64,000 bases of DNA from Oncomelania hupensis (lineage: Eukaryota; Mollusca; Gastropoda; Littorinimorpha; Pomatiopsidae), in the NCBI GenBank assembly GCA_036898135.1, contig CM072515.1, positions 47,941,969 to 48,005,968 of the forward strand, read 5' to 3'. The notes beneath the pieces were generated by a model. The model did not search any database, was not told where the DNA came from, and saw only the letters and a program-made list of their open reading frames with translations. Positions 20,978 through 31,005 of this stretch are shown piece by piece. Every line of letters starts with the position of its first letter. Positions within the stretch are counted from its first letter, which is position 1. Position numbers and translations under genes: made by a program.

Positions 20978-23900
20978 CTATCCTGTCCCGTAACCCGAAG
21001 GTCGTAGGGGCACCACAGATGACCGTTTAACCAGCATACTCCATCTGTCTCTGTCCTCAGCAGCCCTGATGGCTTCGCTCAGTGTCAAACCAGTCCATTC
21101 TCGAATGTTGTCCTCCCACCTCTTTTTCGATCTCCCTCTTCTTCTACCTCCTTGCACTGTGCCTTGCAGAATAGTCTTTGCAAGGCCTGATGATCTGGTG
21201 ACGTGGCCATACCATCGGAGTTTCCGTTTCTTCACCACTGTTAGCAGGTCATCGTGTTGTCCAATGGCTTGTGTGATGGTCTGTCGGACTTCGTCGTTGG
21301 TGATGTGTTGGGTATAGGAAATGCCCAGAAGTCTTCTGTAGCACCTCATCTCCATGCTTTGTATTCTTCGTTGGAGATCTGCTGTGAGGGTCCATGCTTC
21401 GCAAGCATATAGGAAGATGGAGATGACAAGGGAGCGCAGCAGTCTTACTTTGGAATGTATACTGATGGTCCTGTCTTTCCAAATGGGCTTCAACCTTGTC
21501 AGGGCAGCAGTTGTTTGTGCGATCCTGGAGAGGACTTCCTGTCGGGACCCATTGTCTGATACAATGGCTCCTAAATATTTGAAGCTATGCACTGTGTTGA
21601 GGGATTGGCCTTGGACTTTGATGTCCGTATTGATGCCATTGGTGTTGTTGGTCATCATTTTGGTCTTCTCTGCACTTATTTCCATTCCATAGGCTCTGGA
21701 GGTGGTGTTAAGCCTCTGTACCAGCTGTTCAAGTTCTTGTTCCTCTCCAGCCAATCCATCGATGTCATCTGCAAAACGAAGATTGGAGATTGCTCTACCC
21801 CCTATGCTGACTGTGCCTTCATGGTCTGCAAGAGCATCTGACATGATGCGCTCTAGGAAGATGTTGAAGAGTGTTGGAGAGAGTAGGCATCCTTGACGCA
21901 CACCGATTGTTGTTCTGAACCAGTTCCCGATGGCGCTGTTGTGGAGGACTGCACTGGTAGCCTTGTCATACAGGCTTTTGATGACTTCAATAATTTTAGG
22001 GCTGATGTTGTACACTTTCATTGTTGCCCATAGAGCTGCATGCCAGACTCGGTCAAACGCCTTCTTGAAGTCTATGAACACATGATATAGATGTTGTTGG
22101 TGCTGTAGGTATTTCTCACAGATTATTCTGAGGTTGAAAATCTGCTCAGTGGTACTTCGCCCTGCCCTGAATCCTGCTTGTTCTTCAGCTATGATTTGTT
22201 CAGCTTGGGGTTTCAACCTGTTGAGTATTATTTTCAGGAGGACCTTGCTGGGATGGCTGATGAGGCTGATGGTCCGGTAATTTTCACACTCCTGAAGGTT
22301 ACCTTTTCTGGGAAGAGTGATGACAAGCGACTGGGTCCATGGTATAGGCCACTCCCCACTCTGCCAGATCTTGTTACAGATAATGGTGAGGGCATCAATC
22401 ATCGATTCTCCTCCTGCTTGTAGCAGTTCCGCGGGTATGTTATCCACTCCCGCTGACTTCCCTTTCTTTAGCGCTTGCACTGCTGCCTCAACTTCCCGGA
22501 GAATTGGGAGGATTTCTTCTTCTTCTCTGTTCTCGGGACATGCTAGAACTGATGGGTCTCCATTTGGTGTATGGTTGTAAAGGTCAGAGCAGTACTCTGT
22601 CCATCTGTCCAAGACTTCTTGTTCTTCTGTAAGGCATATGCCAGACTTGCTTTGGATCGTGGAGACTTTGGGCTGTTTGACACTTGTCAGCCGCTTCACA
22701 GTCTGGTAGGCCTTCTTGCTGTTGTTCTTGGTCAGACTGTTCTCTGTTTCCTGGCATTGATCTTCTATCCAGTTCTCCTTTGCTCTGCGCATGCCTTTTC
22801 GGATGTCATTGTTGATTTTTCGGTAGACATCAGCTCCCTGTGAGGTGTTCTTTTTCTTTTTCATCTCTCTTCGTTTATCACACAGATCCAAAAGTTCAGG
22901 TGTGATCCACGGCTTCTTCTTTGGTCGGTGCTTGCCAAGGATCTCAGTGGCGGTATCTGTCACAGCTGAGTTGAAGGTGGTGGTCATGGTGTTGACATCT
23001 ACTTCACCAGCCCCCAAAATGAGCAGTGGTGCAAATTTCCCTCCAATTGTGGCCTGAAATAGTTCTGCCACCTCCGGGTCTTGCAGTTTGTCCAGGTCGA
23101 ACTTCAGTCTAGTGCACTTTGCTGTATTTACTCTCTTCAAGTGGAGCCGGAAAGACATCATCACGAGATCGTGGTCATTTCCGATGTCTGCTCCTGGAAA
23201 AGTGCGTGTCCTGCCAATGTTGATGCTTGATCTGAAGCGTTTCTTGACCATGATGTAGTCTATTTGGTTGTGATGCTCCCCGCCAGGACTGTGCCATGTC
23301 CATCGTCTGGAGTTTTTGTGGAGACCAAGCGTGTTTGCCAGTACCAGATTATTGTATCTGGCAAACTCCAAGAGTCTCAGACCCCTGTCATTTGTCTCGT
23401 TGTTGCAGTGGGGTCCACATGTGTCTCCCCAGTTGTGGTGCGCATCTTGGCCTACCTTGGCATTCCAGTCGCCTTGCACTATGACTATGTCCTTCTTCGG
23501 CACTTGGTCAAGGACCGCCTGTAGATTTTCATAAAAATCCTCCACTTCGCTGTCGTCATAGTCTGATGTTGGGGCATAGGTCTGGATGATGGTGATGTTG
23601 AAAGGGGCTGCTCTCAGGCGGGTGGTAATGAGTCTACTGGAGACTGGGCGGCAACCCGTGACAGTGGCTAGAATGTTCTTGTGGACCAAGAATCCAACGC
23701 CGTGTTCGTGCCTGTCATCTCTACCGCTGAAATAGAGCTTGTGGCCTTTGTCGGTCGTTGTTTCACCTAGGCCTTTCCAGCGCAGTTCGCTGATGCCTAG
23801 AACGTTCCATCGATAGTGGTCCAACTCGTGGTTCTTCTAATTTTCCTTCCGCGGTTAGGGTCCTGACATTCCAGGTTCCTATGACGATGTTGTTTCTTGT

Positions 23901-24083
23901 GCGGATCTTGCTAAATTGTCCATCAGTAGCATACTTAACACCTCCGTCCTGGTGGCCAACGGAAGGCGCGGTCCTTGTGCCGGGCGACGACCGATCCGGT
24001 ATGGAATTAGTGGATTGTGTCATCATATAGTGTGTCTTGGGCAAAACAGACCTGGCGGTGCCCAATCCTCTCCAGGCTGTTGG
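20978..24083 (-). CDS. Endonuclease-reverse transcriptase of the RTE-like LINE
   Basis: The main frame (20978-23824) encodes 948 residues. The endonuclease covers roughly residues 1-235: LGISELRWKGLGET, IIQTYAPTSDYD, VQGDWNAKVG, IDYIMVKKRF and GNDHDLVMMSF, with the Asp/Asn/His residues of the APE fold. RT covers roughly 430-730: QAGFRAGRSTTEQI, FIDFKKAFDRVWHAALW, GVRQGCLLSPTLFNI and the catalytic NLRFADDIDGLAG. The tail (YACEAWTLT, LRWYGHVTR, KKRWEDNIREWTG) is typical of mollusc and arthropod RTE copies. The first endonuclease motif (IVIGTWNVRTLTAEG) is in another frame just upstream (about 23850-23900), so there is one small indel near 23840. The enzyme would nick target DNA and prime reverse transcription there. 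Confidence 0.85.
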
Positions 24084-24136
24084 CTCGGAAGAGTCCGCTG
24101 TACCTAAAGCAACAATCAATCAATCAATCAATCAAT
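24084..24136 (+). mobile_element. 53-bp 3' end of family A with 17-bp target duplication
   Basis: The sequence ctcggaagagtccgctgtac, then ctaaagcaa and a (CAAT)n tail, is the extreme 3' end of the family A retroelement. It is flanked by cctctccaggctgttgg at 24067-24083 and 24137-24153. It is an extremely 5'-truncated insertion into the 5' region of the RTE-like LINE. Confidence 0.8.
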
Positions 24137-24383
24137 CCTCTCCAGGCTGTTGGCCACATCCGAAATCCACGAATACAGTGTGGCTCGCCTTGGCCCTGAG
24201 CACATGGTCGTTGAACCTGTAGTAACGTGAGGTTCCTCCGCCCTTGCCGGTGACTTCTGTGTAGAAGACTCGCCCAGTGATGCTGTGCTAACATCACCCC
24301 TGTTAGTCGCCTCTTACGACACGCCGGGAAACTTTGGGTCTATTCTATTTAATGCCCGAACCCACAGAGCAGTAATATCAAAT

Positions 24384-24888
24384 AAACTTTTTAAAAAATT
24401 TCCACGATGATAGATCGTTTTCCCGCCGAGTAATGTTTTTAAATAATTATTTGTCGTCTGCTGTCGATTGTTTTCATAAATTTTAAGGGCATTAAAAATA
24501 CATTCCACAAGAAAATTGGGGTTTGTTGGCAAGCTTTAGCCTTTTTTCTTCCCAGAATTATTAGAAACAACACTGTCAGCACCTTCATGATATTTTATTT
24601 TGCGATCTGAACAAACTGAAGGTTCCGCGTCATAGATTTCTTGTCTAGATCGGGCCGGTTTTTGAACTTCCAACACCAAACGCAATATGATCAAAAGGAT
24701 AATGTAGTGTGTGTGACTTTATTCACTTTACTATACAAACAATCCAACAACACGTACGCATTAATAACTTACTGATTGATAGCAATTAAATATAATGTAA
24801 ACTGTGTCACTATCCATTATCTCCACCTTTTGATGATGGGTCATTTACATTGATGATTTCGCTCCTTGTGTTGTAATTTGTGCTTTTG
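24384..24888. other. GM2A intron, no feature seen
   Basis: About 0.5 kb of A/T-rich sequence between two LINE insertions. Nothing recognisable. Confidence 0.4.
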
Positions 24889-24937
24889 GTGTTTGGATTG
24901 GTATCTCAGTTGGCTTTGAACTCCTGAAAAACCTCTT

Positions 24938-27900
24938 TTTTTTTTCTTTTTTTTTTTTTTGGCATTTCTATTTATTTTTCTTTTAACAACAGCATAACAT
25001 CGATCAATATATAAAGGCGAACAGACTCAACTAATAAACAAAGCAATGAACTAAACATATAAATTTGTAAGGGGAAAAAATAAATAAAAAAAGAAGAAGA
25101 AGAAGAAGAAAAGAGAGCAAAGAAAAAAAATAGAAATAGAAAGCGAGAATCGTATATTATACAACATTATTACATCAACTGTTTATAATAAAACCATGCA
25201 GCATCAAATTCAGATTCTTTCTGATTCAATTTAGCATTATACCTTTCGATATTATATCTCCATTTTAATTTAAACTTAAATGCCTCTACATTGGGTTTTA
25301 CATTGCCATATCTACATCCATATATATATTGTTTTGCCAATAATAAAATCAAATCAAATATAGGATCTGTGTTCACATTCAGATCAATTCCAAACACTAT
25401 TAAGCTTTCTGATAGAATTAGAGTACATGCATTTTCACAAGTCTGTTTAATCCAGCGCTCAAAAAGGTTCCAGAAGTGTCTTACACAATCACAATTCCAG
25501 AAGAGGTGTGTGATACTCTCCCTCTCAACTTCACAAAAAGTACACATTACACTCTGAGATAAACCCATTTCTTTTAAAATAATATTAGTTGCCAGAATGC
25601 GATGTACAATACGCATCTGAAACCATCTCATTCCGATATCATCAATTTTTTGAATTTTATAAAAACACTTTTTCCATTGTATGACATAATTTACTTTAGC
25701 ATTCCATTTTTTACAACAATTTGGCTCTACATTGTTTTTCATAAATATATCATAAAATTTCCTGCAACCTTTTTCAGTGGAGAGAATCTTCTTTATTGGA
25801 ACACAGATAGTTAAACGATTATTATCAGTTACTATTATTTTAGTTTTTGTAATATATTCTTTAATTGCTAGCGTACAACCAACATATGTAAGGAAGTCCA
25901 CTCTTAAATTATATCTTCTGTTAAATTCAACCCATGTAAGGAAAGTTCCATCAACATTAAAAAAATCAGCAATACAATGTACACCATGCTCAATCCAATG
26001 AGTCTTTGAAATTGACCTTTGACCCACCTTTATCCTTTCATTAAAACATATTGGTTCTGCAAGTAATTCTCCTGACTGCTCTATATCAACCTTATAGAAA
26101 AAATGTTTATATCCTGTAAATACATTTTCCCAAAAAGTATTTGTAGCTCTATATAATTTAGTAATTCCAGGTCCGTATAATTCAATTTTATCTATATATT
26201 CAAAATCTGCTTTAATTAAGTTTTTCCATTTGTGTTGACTAGTTTTTAATTTCCTAATCCAAGTCATTTTCAGAGCTACAATAAAATTTTTAATATCCAC
26301 TAAGCCTATACCCCCATCTTTAACATTTTTAATTGCAGTTTTTCTACTAATTCTATCAGGTTTTTTCTTCCATACAAACTGATAACACATTGTTTGCAAT
26401 TCTTTTATAACATTATCTGGTGGGTTTGGTAGCAGCAGCCATAAATGAACCAACTTCGAAAGAATTAACGACTTCAATACTGCAACTCTACCAAGTGGTG
26501 TAATATTCCTTTTAGACCAAATTAAAAATAATTTTCTAACTTCATAAAATTTGTCATTATAATTTAATTGAAAACAGTTCTTAATTGAGTTTGTTAGCAA
26601 TATTCCTAAAATTTTCATCTGTAAAGGATTCCATGTCATACCTAAATGCTGCATGTACTGTACATGACAGTTTTTCCTACTGCCCAACCACATAGCACTA
26701 GATTTTTCTGCATTTAATCGTAAACCAGATCTTCTGCCAAAGGTATCCAACAATTCAATACACTTTTCAAAAGATGTCTGATCCCCTTCAAGTAAAAATT
26801 CTGTGTCATCTGCGTATTGAGAAATTTTGTGTTCAACATTATTAACAATAATACCTTTAATATCCTTATTTTCCCGAATCATTGTAGCCAAGATTTCAAC
26901 ACACAATACGAATAAATAGGGCGACACTGGGTCTCCTTGTCTACATCCTCTTTCAATATTAAACCAAGTTGAAGCATGCCCATTTACCAAAACTGTTGAT
27001 TTAATATCACTATAAAAAATCTTAATCCATCTTCTTAGATCTTGACCAAAACCAAACTCTGTTAATACCTTATGCATAAAAGACCAATCTAAAGAATCAA
27101 ACGCCTTTTCGAAATCAACATTTAATAATAAACCAGGCAATTTTTTTCTATCTAAGTATTCAATCATGTCATATAATAACCTTATATTATCTCCAATATA
27201 TCTACCACTTATGAAACCTGTTTGATCTTCATTTATGAGATTATCTAACACTTTCTTTAATCTCGAGGCAATACAAGCCGATCCAATCTTATATATCACA
27301 TTTAACAGTGAAATAGGTCTCCAATTTTGAATTAAATCTCTGGATTTTTCACCCTTAGGAATACATATAATAATTCCTTCTCTCTGAACAGATGTTAATT
27401 TTCCATTTCTAAAGCCTTCATTAAGTGCCCTAACAATTAGATGACCCATTTTTTTTCCAAAATACTTTATAAAATTCCACAGTAAATCCATCTGTACCTG
27501 GACTTTTATGATTTTTCATATTCTTTAATACATAACATGCCTCCTCGTAATTAATTTCCCCTTCCAATTTAGCTGACTCTTCATCACTCAAACGAGGCAA
27601 GTTAATAATTAAATCAGTAATTTCTCCATCTTCAACATTCCCTTTTTTATATAACTTTTCATAAAATATTTTTACCTCATTCAAAATGCCAGGATCATCA
27701 GTAATATATGTTTCATCTTCTCCTTTTAATTTACTCATTACTTTACTGATATAATGACGTTTTTCTAAATTACAAAAATAATTTGTTATTTTCTCTCCAT
27801 CTGCAATCCACATTGCCCTGGACCGTAGAAGCACACCTTCCATTCGCTTTTCTCTTATTATCCTTAATTCTTGTTTCTTTTGATCTAATAATTCAGCATC

Positions 27901-28108
27901 TGTTTGATTTCTATTTATTTTTCTATCAATTTCATTTATTTCTTCTTCCAGCCTTTTCTCTCTTTCACTATCCTTTCTCTTTTTCCCTGTTGCATAAGAT
28001 ATAGTTTTCTACCTAATTTTCATCATTAGAAAATCTAAAAACAAATCCTCAGAAATTGTAAAGTGAATATCCTTTGAACTCATTTGTAACAAGTATTCTC
28101 TACTGTAA
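24938..28108 (-). mobile_element. 5'-truncated L1/Tx1-like LINE with 49-bp target duplication
   Basis: On the - strand the element ends in an A-rich tail (+ strand T runs at 24938-24960). It is flanked by a 49-bp duplication that starts gtgtttggattggtatctca, at 24889-24937 and 28109-28157, with one mismatch (24929 versus 28149). The endonuclease part is absent, so the copy was truncated on insertion. Confidence 0.85.
25170..27843 (-). pseudogene. Reverse transcriptase (ORF2 part) of the L1/Tx1-like LINE
   Basis: Two overlapping frames. The upstream one (27843-27430) reads SRAMWIADGEKITNYFCNLE and SPGTDGFTVEFYK. The second (27491-25170, 773 codons) holds QTGFISGRYIGDNIRLLYD, NVDFEKAFDSLDWSFMHK, GCRQGDPVSPYLFVLCVE and the catalytic SQYADDTEF, then a long C-terminal region with a cysteine/histidine motif (CTFCEVERESITHLFWNC). 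These are typical of L1/Tx1-group ORF2. The frames are split at an eight-T homopolymer (27449-27456), a likely one-base slip. The N-terminal endonuclease is missing. Confidence 0.85.
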
Positions 28109-28365
28109 GTGTTTGGATTGGTATCTCAGTTGGCTTTGAACTCCTGAAGAACCTCTTAGTGAAATATCTAAAATTATAGACAACCTTTTCATTTGCTGTG
28201 TTTTATTTCCTTGGGCTTTTAGCTCTGTCTCGTCTTCCAAACATGTTCTATTTGTCTTCAAGCCTTTTGTGGTAATGATGTGTTTTATCTCATAATAATA
28301 GACTAATAATATAATCATATTACAAAATAATAATAAATAATACCTGCATCTGTCTGCGTTTTTAG

Positions 28366-28458
28366 GGCGAGTACTACATCAAGATGGCCATGTACGAGAC
28401 TGGGCAAAGCGTTGCCAGGATGTGTCTGGAGTTCTACATCACTCTCAACAGGTTCTAA
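28366..28458 (+). CDS. GM2A: GM2 ganglioside activator-like, last coding exon
   Basis: This exon encodes 30 residues (GEYYIKMAMYETG ... RMCLEFYITLNRF) and a TAA. It starts in phase 0 right after an acceptor (gcgtttttag), matching the donor phase at 3229. The junction recreates the family pattern W-L-T-x-G-x-Y-x-I (human SWLTTGNYRI), and the Met-Cys-Leu-Glu near the end matches the last conserved cysteine. It is the C-terminal strand pair of the lipid-binding cup. No frameshift or stop is seen. Confidence 0.87.
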   Translation, partial: GEYYIKMAMYETGQSVARMCLEFYITLNRF

Positions 28459-29021
28459 TCGAATCAGCTTCCTGCTGCGTTCTAGAATGTCGTCACTTCT
28501 TTTGCACTGTAAAACGCCGTTTTCATTAAAGGATTGAATCTACTTGTTCGATGTTGAAATTTGTGTTTACAAGGAAACAAGCTGTTTAATTTAATTCGAT
28601 AATGTATGACGGACGATATGGAATTTGTGTTTACATGGACACCAGCAGACGTACTATGGCAATAGATTGCATTTGGTTTATTGGATAATGCATGACCATG
28701 TGGAAAGTATATTTACAAACAAGTAGAATATCACACTTTTTAGCATTCATAATAACATCACGGACACGCATGATATTTCGTAATAAAAAATACATTTATT
28801 TTTGTGGTCTTCTTTCCAGCCTTTTTTTTCGTTTCGATGCGTATGTTTTTACTGTTCATAACTTTATATTTACTTGATCTTACAACCAGAGTTAGGTCTG
28901 AAATCCACGTTCTATTATATTTTACTTGCTTTGGAGGTCTTGGCTTCTCTCTTTATGATTTTAATAAAATAACAATACAAGTTTGATAATGTTGGATATC
29001 ATGGCTAAGTGTATGATAGCT
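28459..29021. other. 3' UTR and downstream flank of GM2A
   Basis: A/T-rich sequence with two short copies of the phrase gctaagtgtatgat near its right end. The last of these became the target duplication of the family A insertion at 29033. No gene seen. Confidence 0.4.
28525..28530 (+). terminator. Polyadenylation signal candidate of the GM2A-like gene
   Basis: ATTAAA lies 67 bases after the stop codon. The next AATAAA-like words are more than 200 bases away. Confidence 0.45.
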
Positions 29022-29032
29022 AAGTGTATGAT

Positions 29033-29068
29033 ACCCCCGTTGGGGTGCCGGGGGTTTCAGTATAAATA
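29033..29068 (+). promoter_or_regulatory. Hairpin plus TATA box of family A
   Basis: A seven-to-nine base-pair C/G stem with a nine-base loop lies four bases before tataaata. The arrangement is kept in every family A copy long enough to show it. It may be a Pol II core promoter carried by the element, which would be unusual for a SINE; this is inference. Confidence 0.45.
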
Positions 29069-29615
29069 GTATCCCCACTTTCTGGAAATTTAGTGCTTTA
29101 AATTCCCACTGTCGCTGTCTTTCTCATTTGCTCTTTCTCATTCCTGCTCTTTTCTATCAATCTGCTATACTATTGTCTTCTTCGCTAGACCACTCTCCTA
29201 CCTTTTTTGTTGAAAACTCTTCCGGGACAAGACTCCTTGTTTGTGTATGAGGTCTGTTGGATCAGCTTGGGAATATTGGACGCTTTCTGCCAGGTGGTTA
29301 CTAGGGCTTCCTATGATGTTATTATTTAGCAATGTAGGCATTTTATATGTATGTGTTTTGTTGATAATTTATAATGATGTCTGTATTCTATTTTGTTTTT
29401 GTAAACGGGGGTTCGATAAGTTGGGGTGAAGCCTCAGCCGTCCCCTGCGTGGGATGTCTTTATTGTAAAGTGACTGGCTGGTGGGGAGCTTTCGGTTTTA
29501 CCACTAGGGTTGTTTCAGCAGATCTTTTATGCGGATCGGGGGTTGTCCGGTCCTGATTTGGCTCGGAAGAGTCCGCTGGACCTAAAGCAATAATAATGTA
29601 ATGTAATGTAATGTA
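29033..29615 (+). mobile_element. Family A retroelement, hairpin-start subfamily with (TAATG)n tail
   Basis: The copy is flanked by aagtgtatgat (29022-29032 and 29616-29626). It starts exactly at the hairpin (acccccg, loop, cgggggt at 29033-29056), followed by a TATA box (tataaata, 29061-29068). It ends with ggctcggaagagtccgctgg, acctaaagcaa and a (TAATG)n tail. The longest frame is only about 60 codons, so it is non-coding. Confidence 0.85.
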
Positions 29616-29626
29616 AAGTGTATGAT

Positions 29627-30062
29627 AGATAATCATTCACATTGTTTACAGGGTCCATCGGACTACTAAGAGGATTAACAATAATGAATAAATAGCTACT
29701 AACCTTTTAACACACACGCACACTTTATAAACACAAGCACAAGCATAGAACACAGTAAAATAAATAACTGACAATGTAAGCGAATACTTTATGTTCTATA
29801 ATAATGGGGAAGAAATCCTAATTGTGTAACAATAATACAAAATAATATTCATAAAAGTTCAGTATTAAAGGGTTTTAAAAACTGCAATTAAATAAATATA
29901 ATATGTTATAAATATGATTTTTTTTAAATTAATAAAACGATTATTGTGTGTATAATTATAGCATTCTGAAAAGTTGTTCTTCGCTACAATTGAGTGCAGA
30001 TGTTACTATAGTCAGTTGTTCTTCGCTACAATTGAGTGCAAATGTTACTATAGTCAATAGTA
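29627..30062. other. Intergenic, with a 2 x 42-bp tandem duplication at 29973-30056
   Basis: The unit beginning gttgttcttcgctacaattg is repeated head to tail at 29973-30014 and 30015-30056 with one difference. Otherwise A/T-rich sequence without genes. Confidence 0.6.
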
Positions 30063-30414
30063 TAACATGTTTTGATTGATTGATAATCAGTGATCATTAA
30101 TCACTTGTAAAGCGCTGATAATCCATGCTGTAACAGCATGCTCAGGGCGCATAGAAAACCCCGGGATAAAGATAGATAAAATATAGGGGGTAAAAGTGCC
30201 AGAAAATTGTCAAAGTTCAAAACAGGTGAGTCTTCAGACGCTGCTTGAATGACTCCTTTGTGTCACATGCCAGCAAAAATTGAGGAAAACCATTCCACAG
30301 ACAAGGTGCAGCACATTCAAATGATCTTACACCAAGGGTTTTCTTCCTGTGCCTTTCAACACTAGCCACCCGAAGCCAGAACTGTGAGGCCGAACATAGT
30401 CCATGAGAGGGAGT

Positions 30415-30613
30415 TTTGTTTTGTATGTAGATTATAGTCACACGACACTTTCGCATATAGGTGACTACTGGAACGATTTATACTGACACTAGCGGGCCAG
30501 TTGTTGGTAAAGGGGAAAATAATATGATCACACGTTGACCAATCCGGGATTCGAACCAGCGACCTTTCGGTTACTAGCAAGACGCTCTTACCAACTGAGC
30601 TACCCGGCCCCTC
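30415..30613 (-). mobile_element. tRNA-derived SINE with 11-bp target duplication
   Basis: A 199-bp insert flanked by tgagagggagt (30404-30414 and 30614-30624). On the - strand it opens with a tRNA-like head (30610-30537): box A tagctcagttgg and box B ggttcgaatcc. The acceptor and T stems no longer pair properly, so it is a SINE head and not a tRNA gene. A 120-base body of unknown origin follows. Confidence 0.8.
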
Positions 30614-31005
30614 TGAGAGGGAGTATACTGAGAGACGAGCTCTTGTAGGTAGACAGGTGCAGTGCCATCGATGCAAGCATACACAGAGATAATACCTTGT
30701 GGTTTATTCTTTATTGCACTGGAAGCCAGTGCAAGTCTCTCAAGACTGGTGTAATAATAAAATGTGGTATGATTTCTTTGTGTTTGACACAATACGTGCT
30801 GCAGTATTTTGCACTTTTGGGAGTCTCTGCAGCTGGCACTGTGGAAGCCCCCACAGACAGCTATTTGCATAATCTAACCTTGACAAGATCATGGATACTG
30901 CTACAGCACTGGCAATCTTGTTATTCAAGTAGGAACGCAACTTTCCAAGGGCACTCATCTGGACGAAACAAGACCTCACAACATAACTCACATGGGGAAC
31001 CATTG

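Larger units (their letters stand above)
20971..24373 (-). mobile_element. Nearly full-length RTE-like LINE
   Basis: This is a 3.4-kb element flanked by a target duplication aatatcaaa(t) at 20962-20971 and 24374-24383. Its 3' end is a (GATAG)n tail next to the left duplication. The 5' region (24120-24373) is untranslated. The single ORF has a CFDP2-like endonuclease followed by RT and no RNase H, the RTE plan. A frameshift near 23840 and a 53-bp micro-insertion at 24084-24136 spoil the N-terminus. Other copies or fragments lie at 1-1720, 35833-36429, 37336-38343, 50508-50618 and 56150-57345. Confidence 0.85.
3230..28365 (+). other. 25-kb intron of the GM2A-like gene, filled with transposons
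   Basis: The donor is at 3230 and the acceptor (tctgcgtttttag) at 28354-28365. It contains a 16-kb nested LTR-element pair (3267-19243), a 3.4-kb RTE-like LINE (20971-24373) and a 3.2-kb L1-like LINE (24938-28108). All three are antisense to the gene. Without them the intron would be only about 2.6 kb. Antisense orientation avoids premature polyadenylation by element signals, which may be why these copies persisted (inference). Confidence 0.8.

Noticed and set aside
29241..29429. Small membrane protein (CMRSVGSAWEYWTLS...) repeated in several places
   Set aside because: The same frame recurs in each family A copy but with stops, and shifted starts; no sign of purifying selection, so treated as element sequence.
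29033..29615. Family A as a hammerhead retrozyme or Penelope-like element
   Set aside because: Searched by eye for a CTGATGA...GAAA core next to the hairpin and did not find it; no GIY-YIG or RT frame is present.
30537..30610. tRNA gene on the - strand
   Set aside because: Boxes A and B are good, but acceptor, anticodon and T stems do not pair, and the unit is part of a 199-bp insert with target duplications. Called a SINE.
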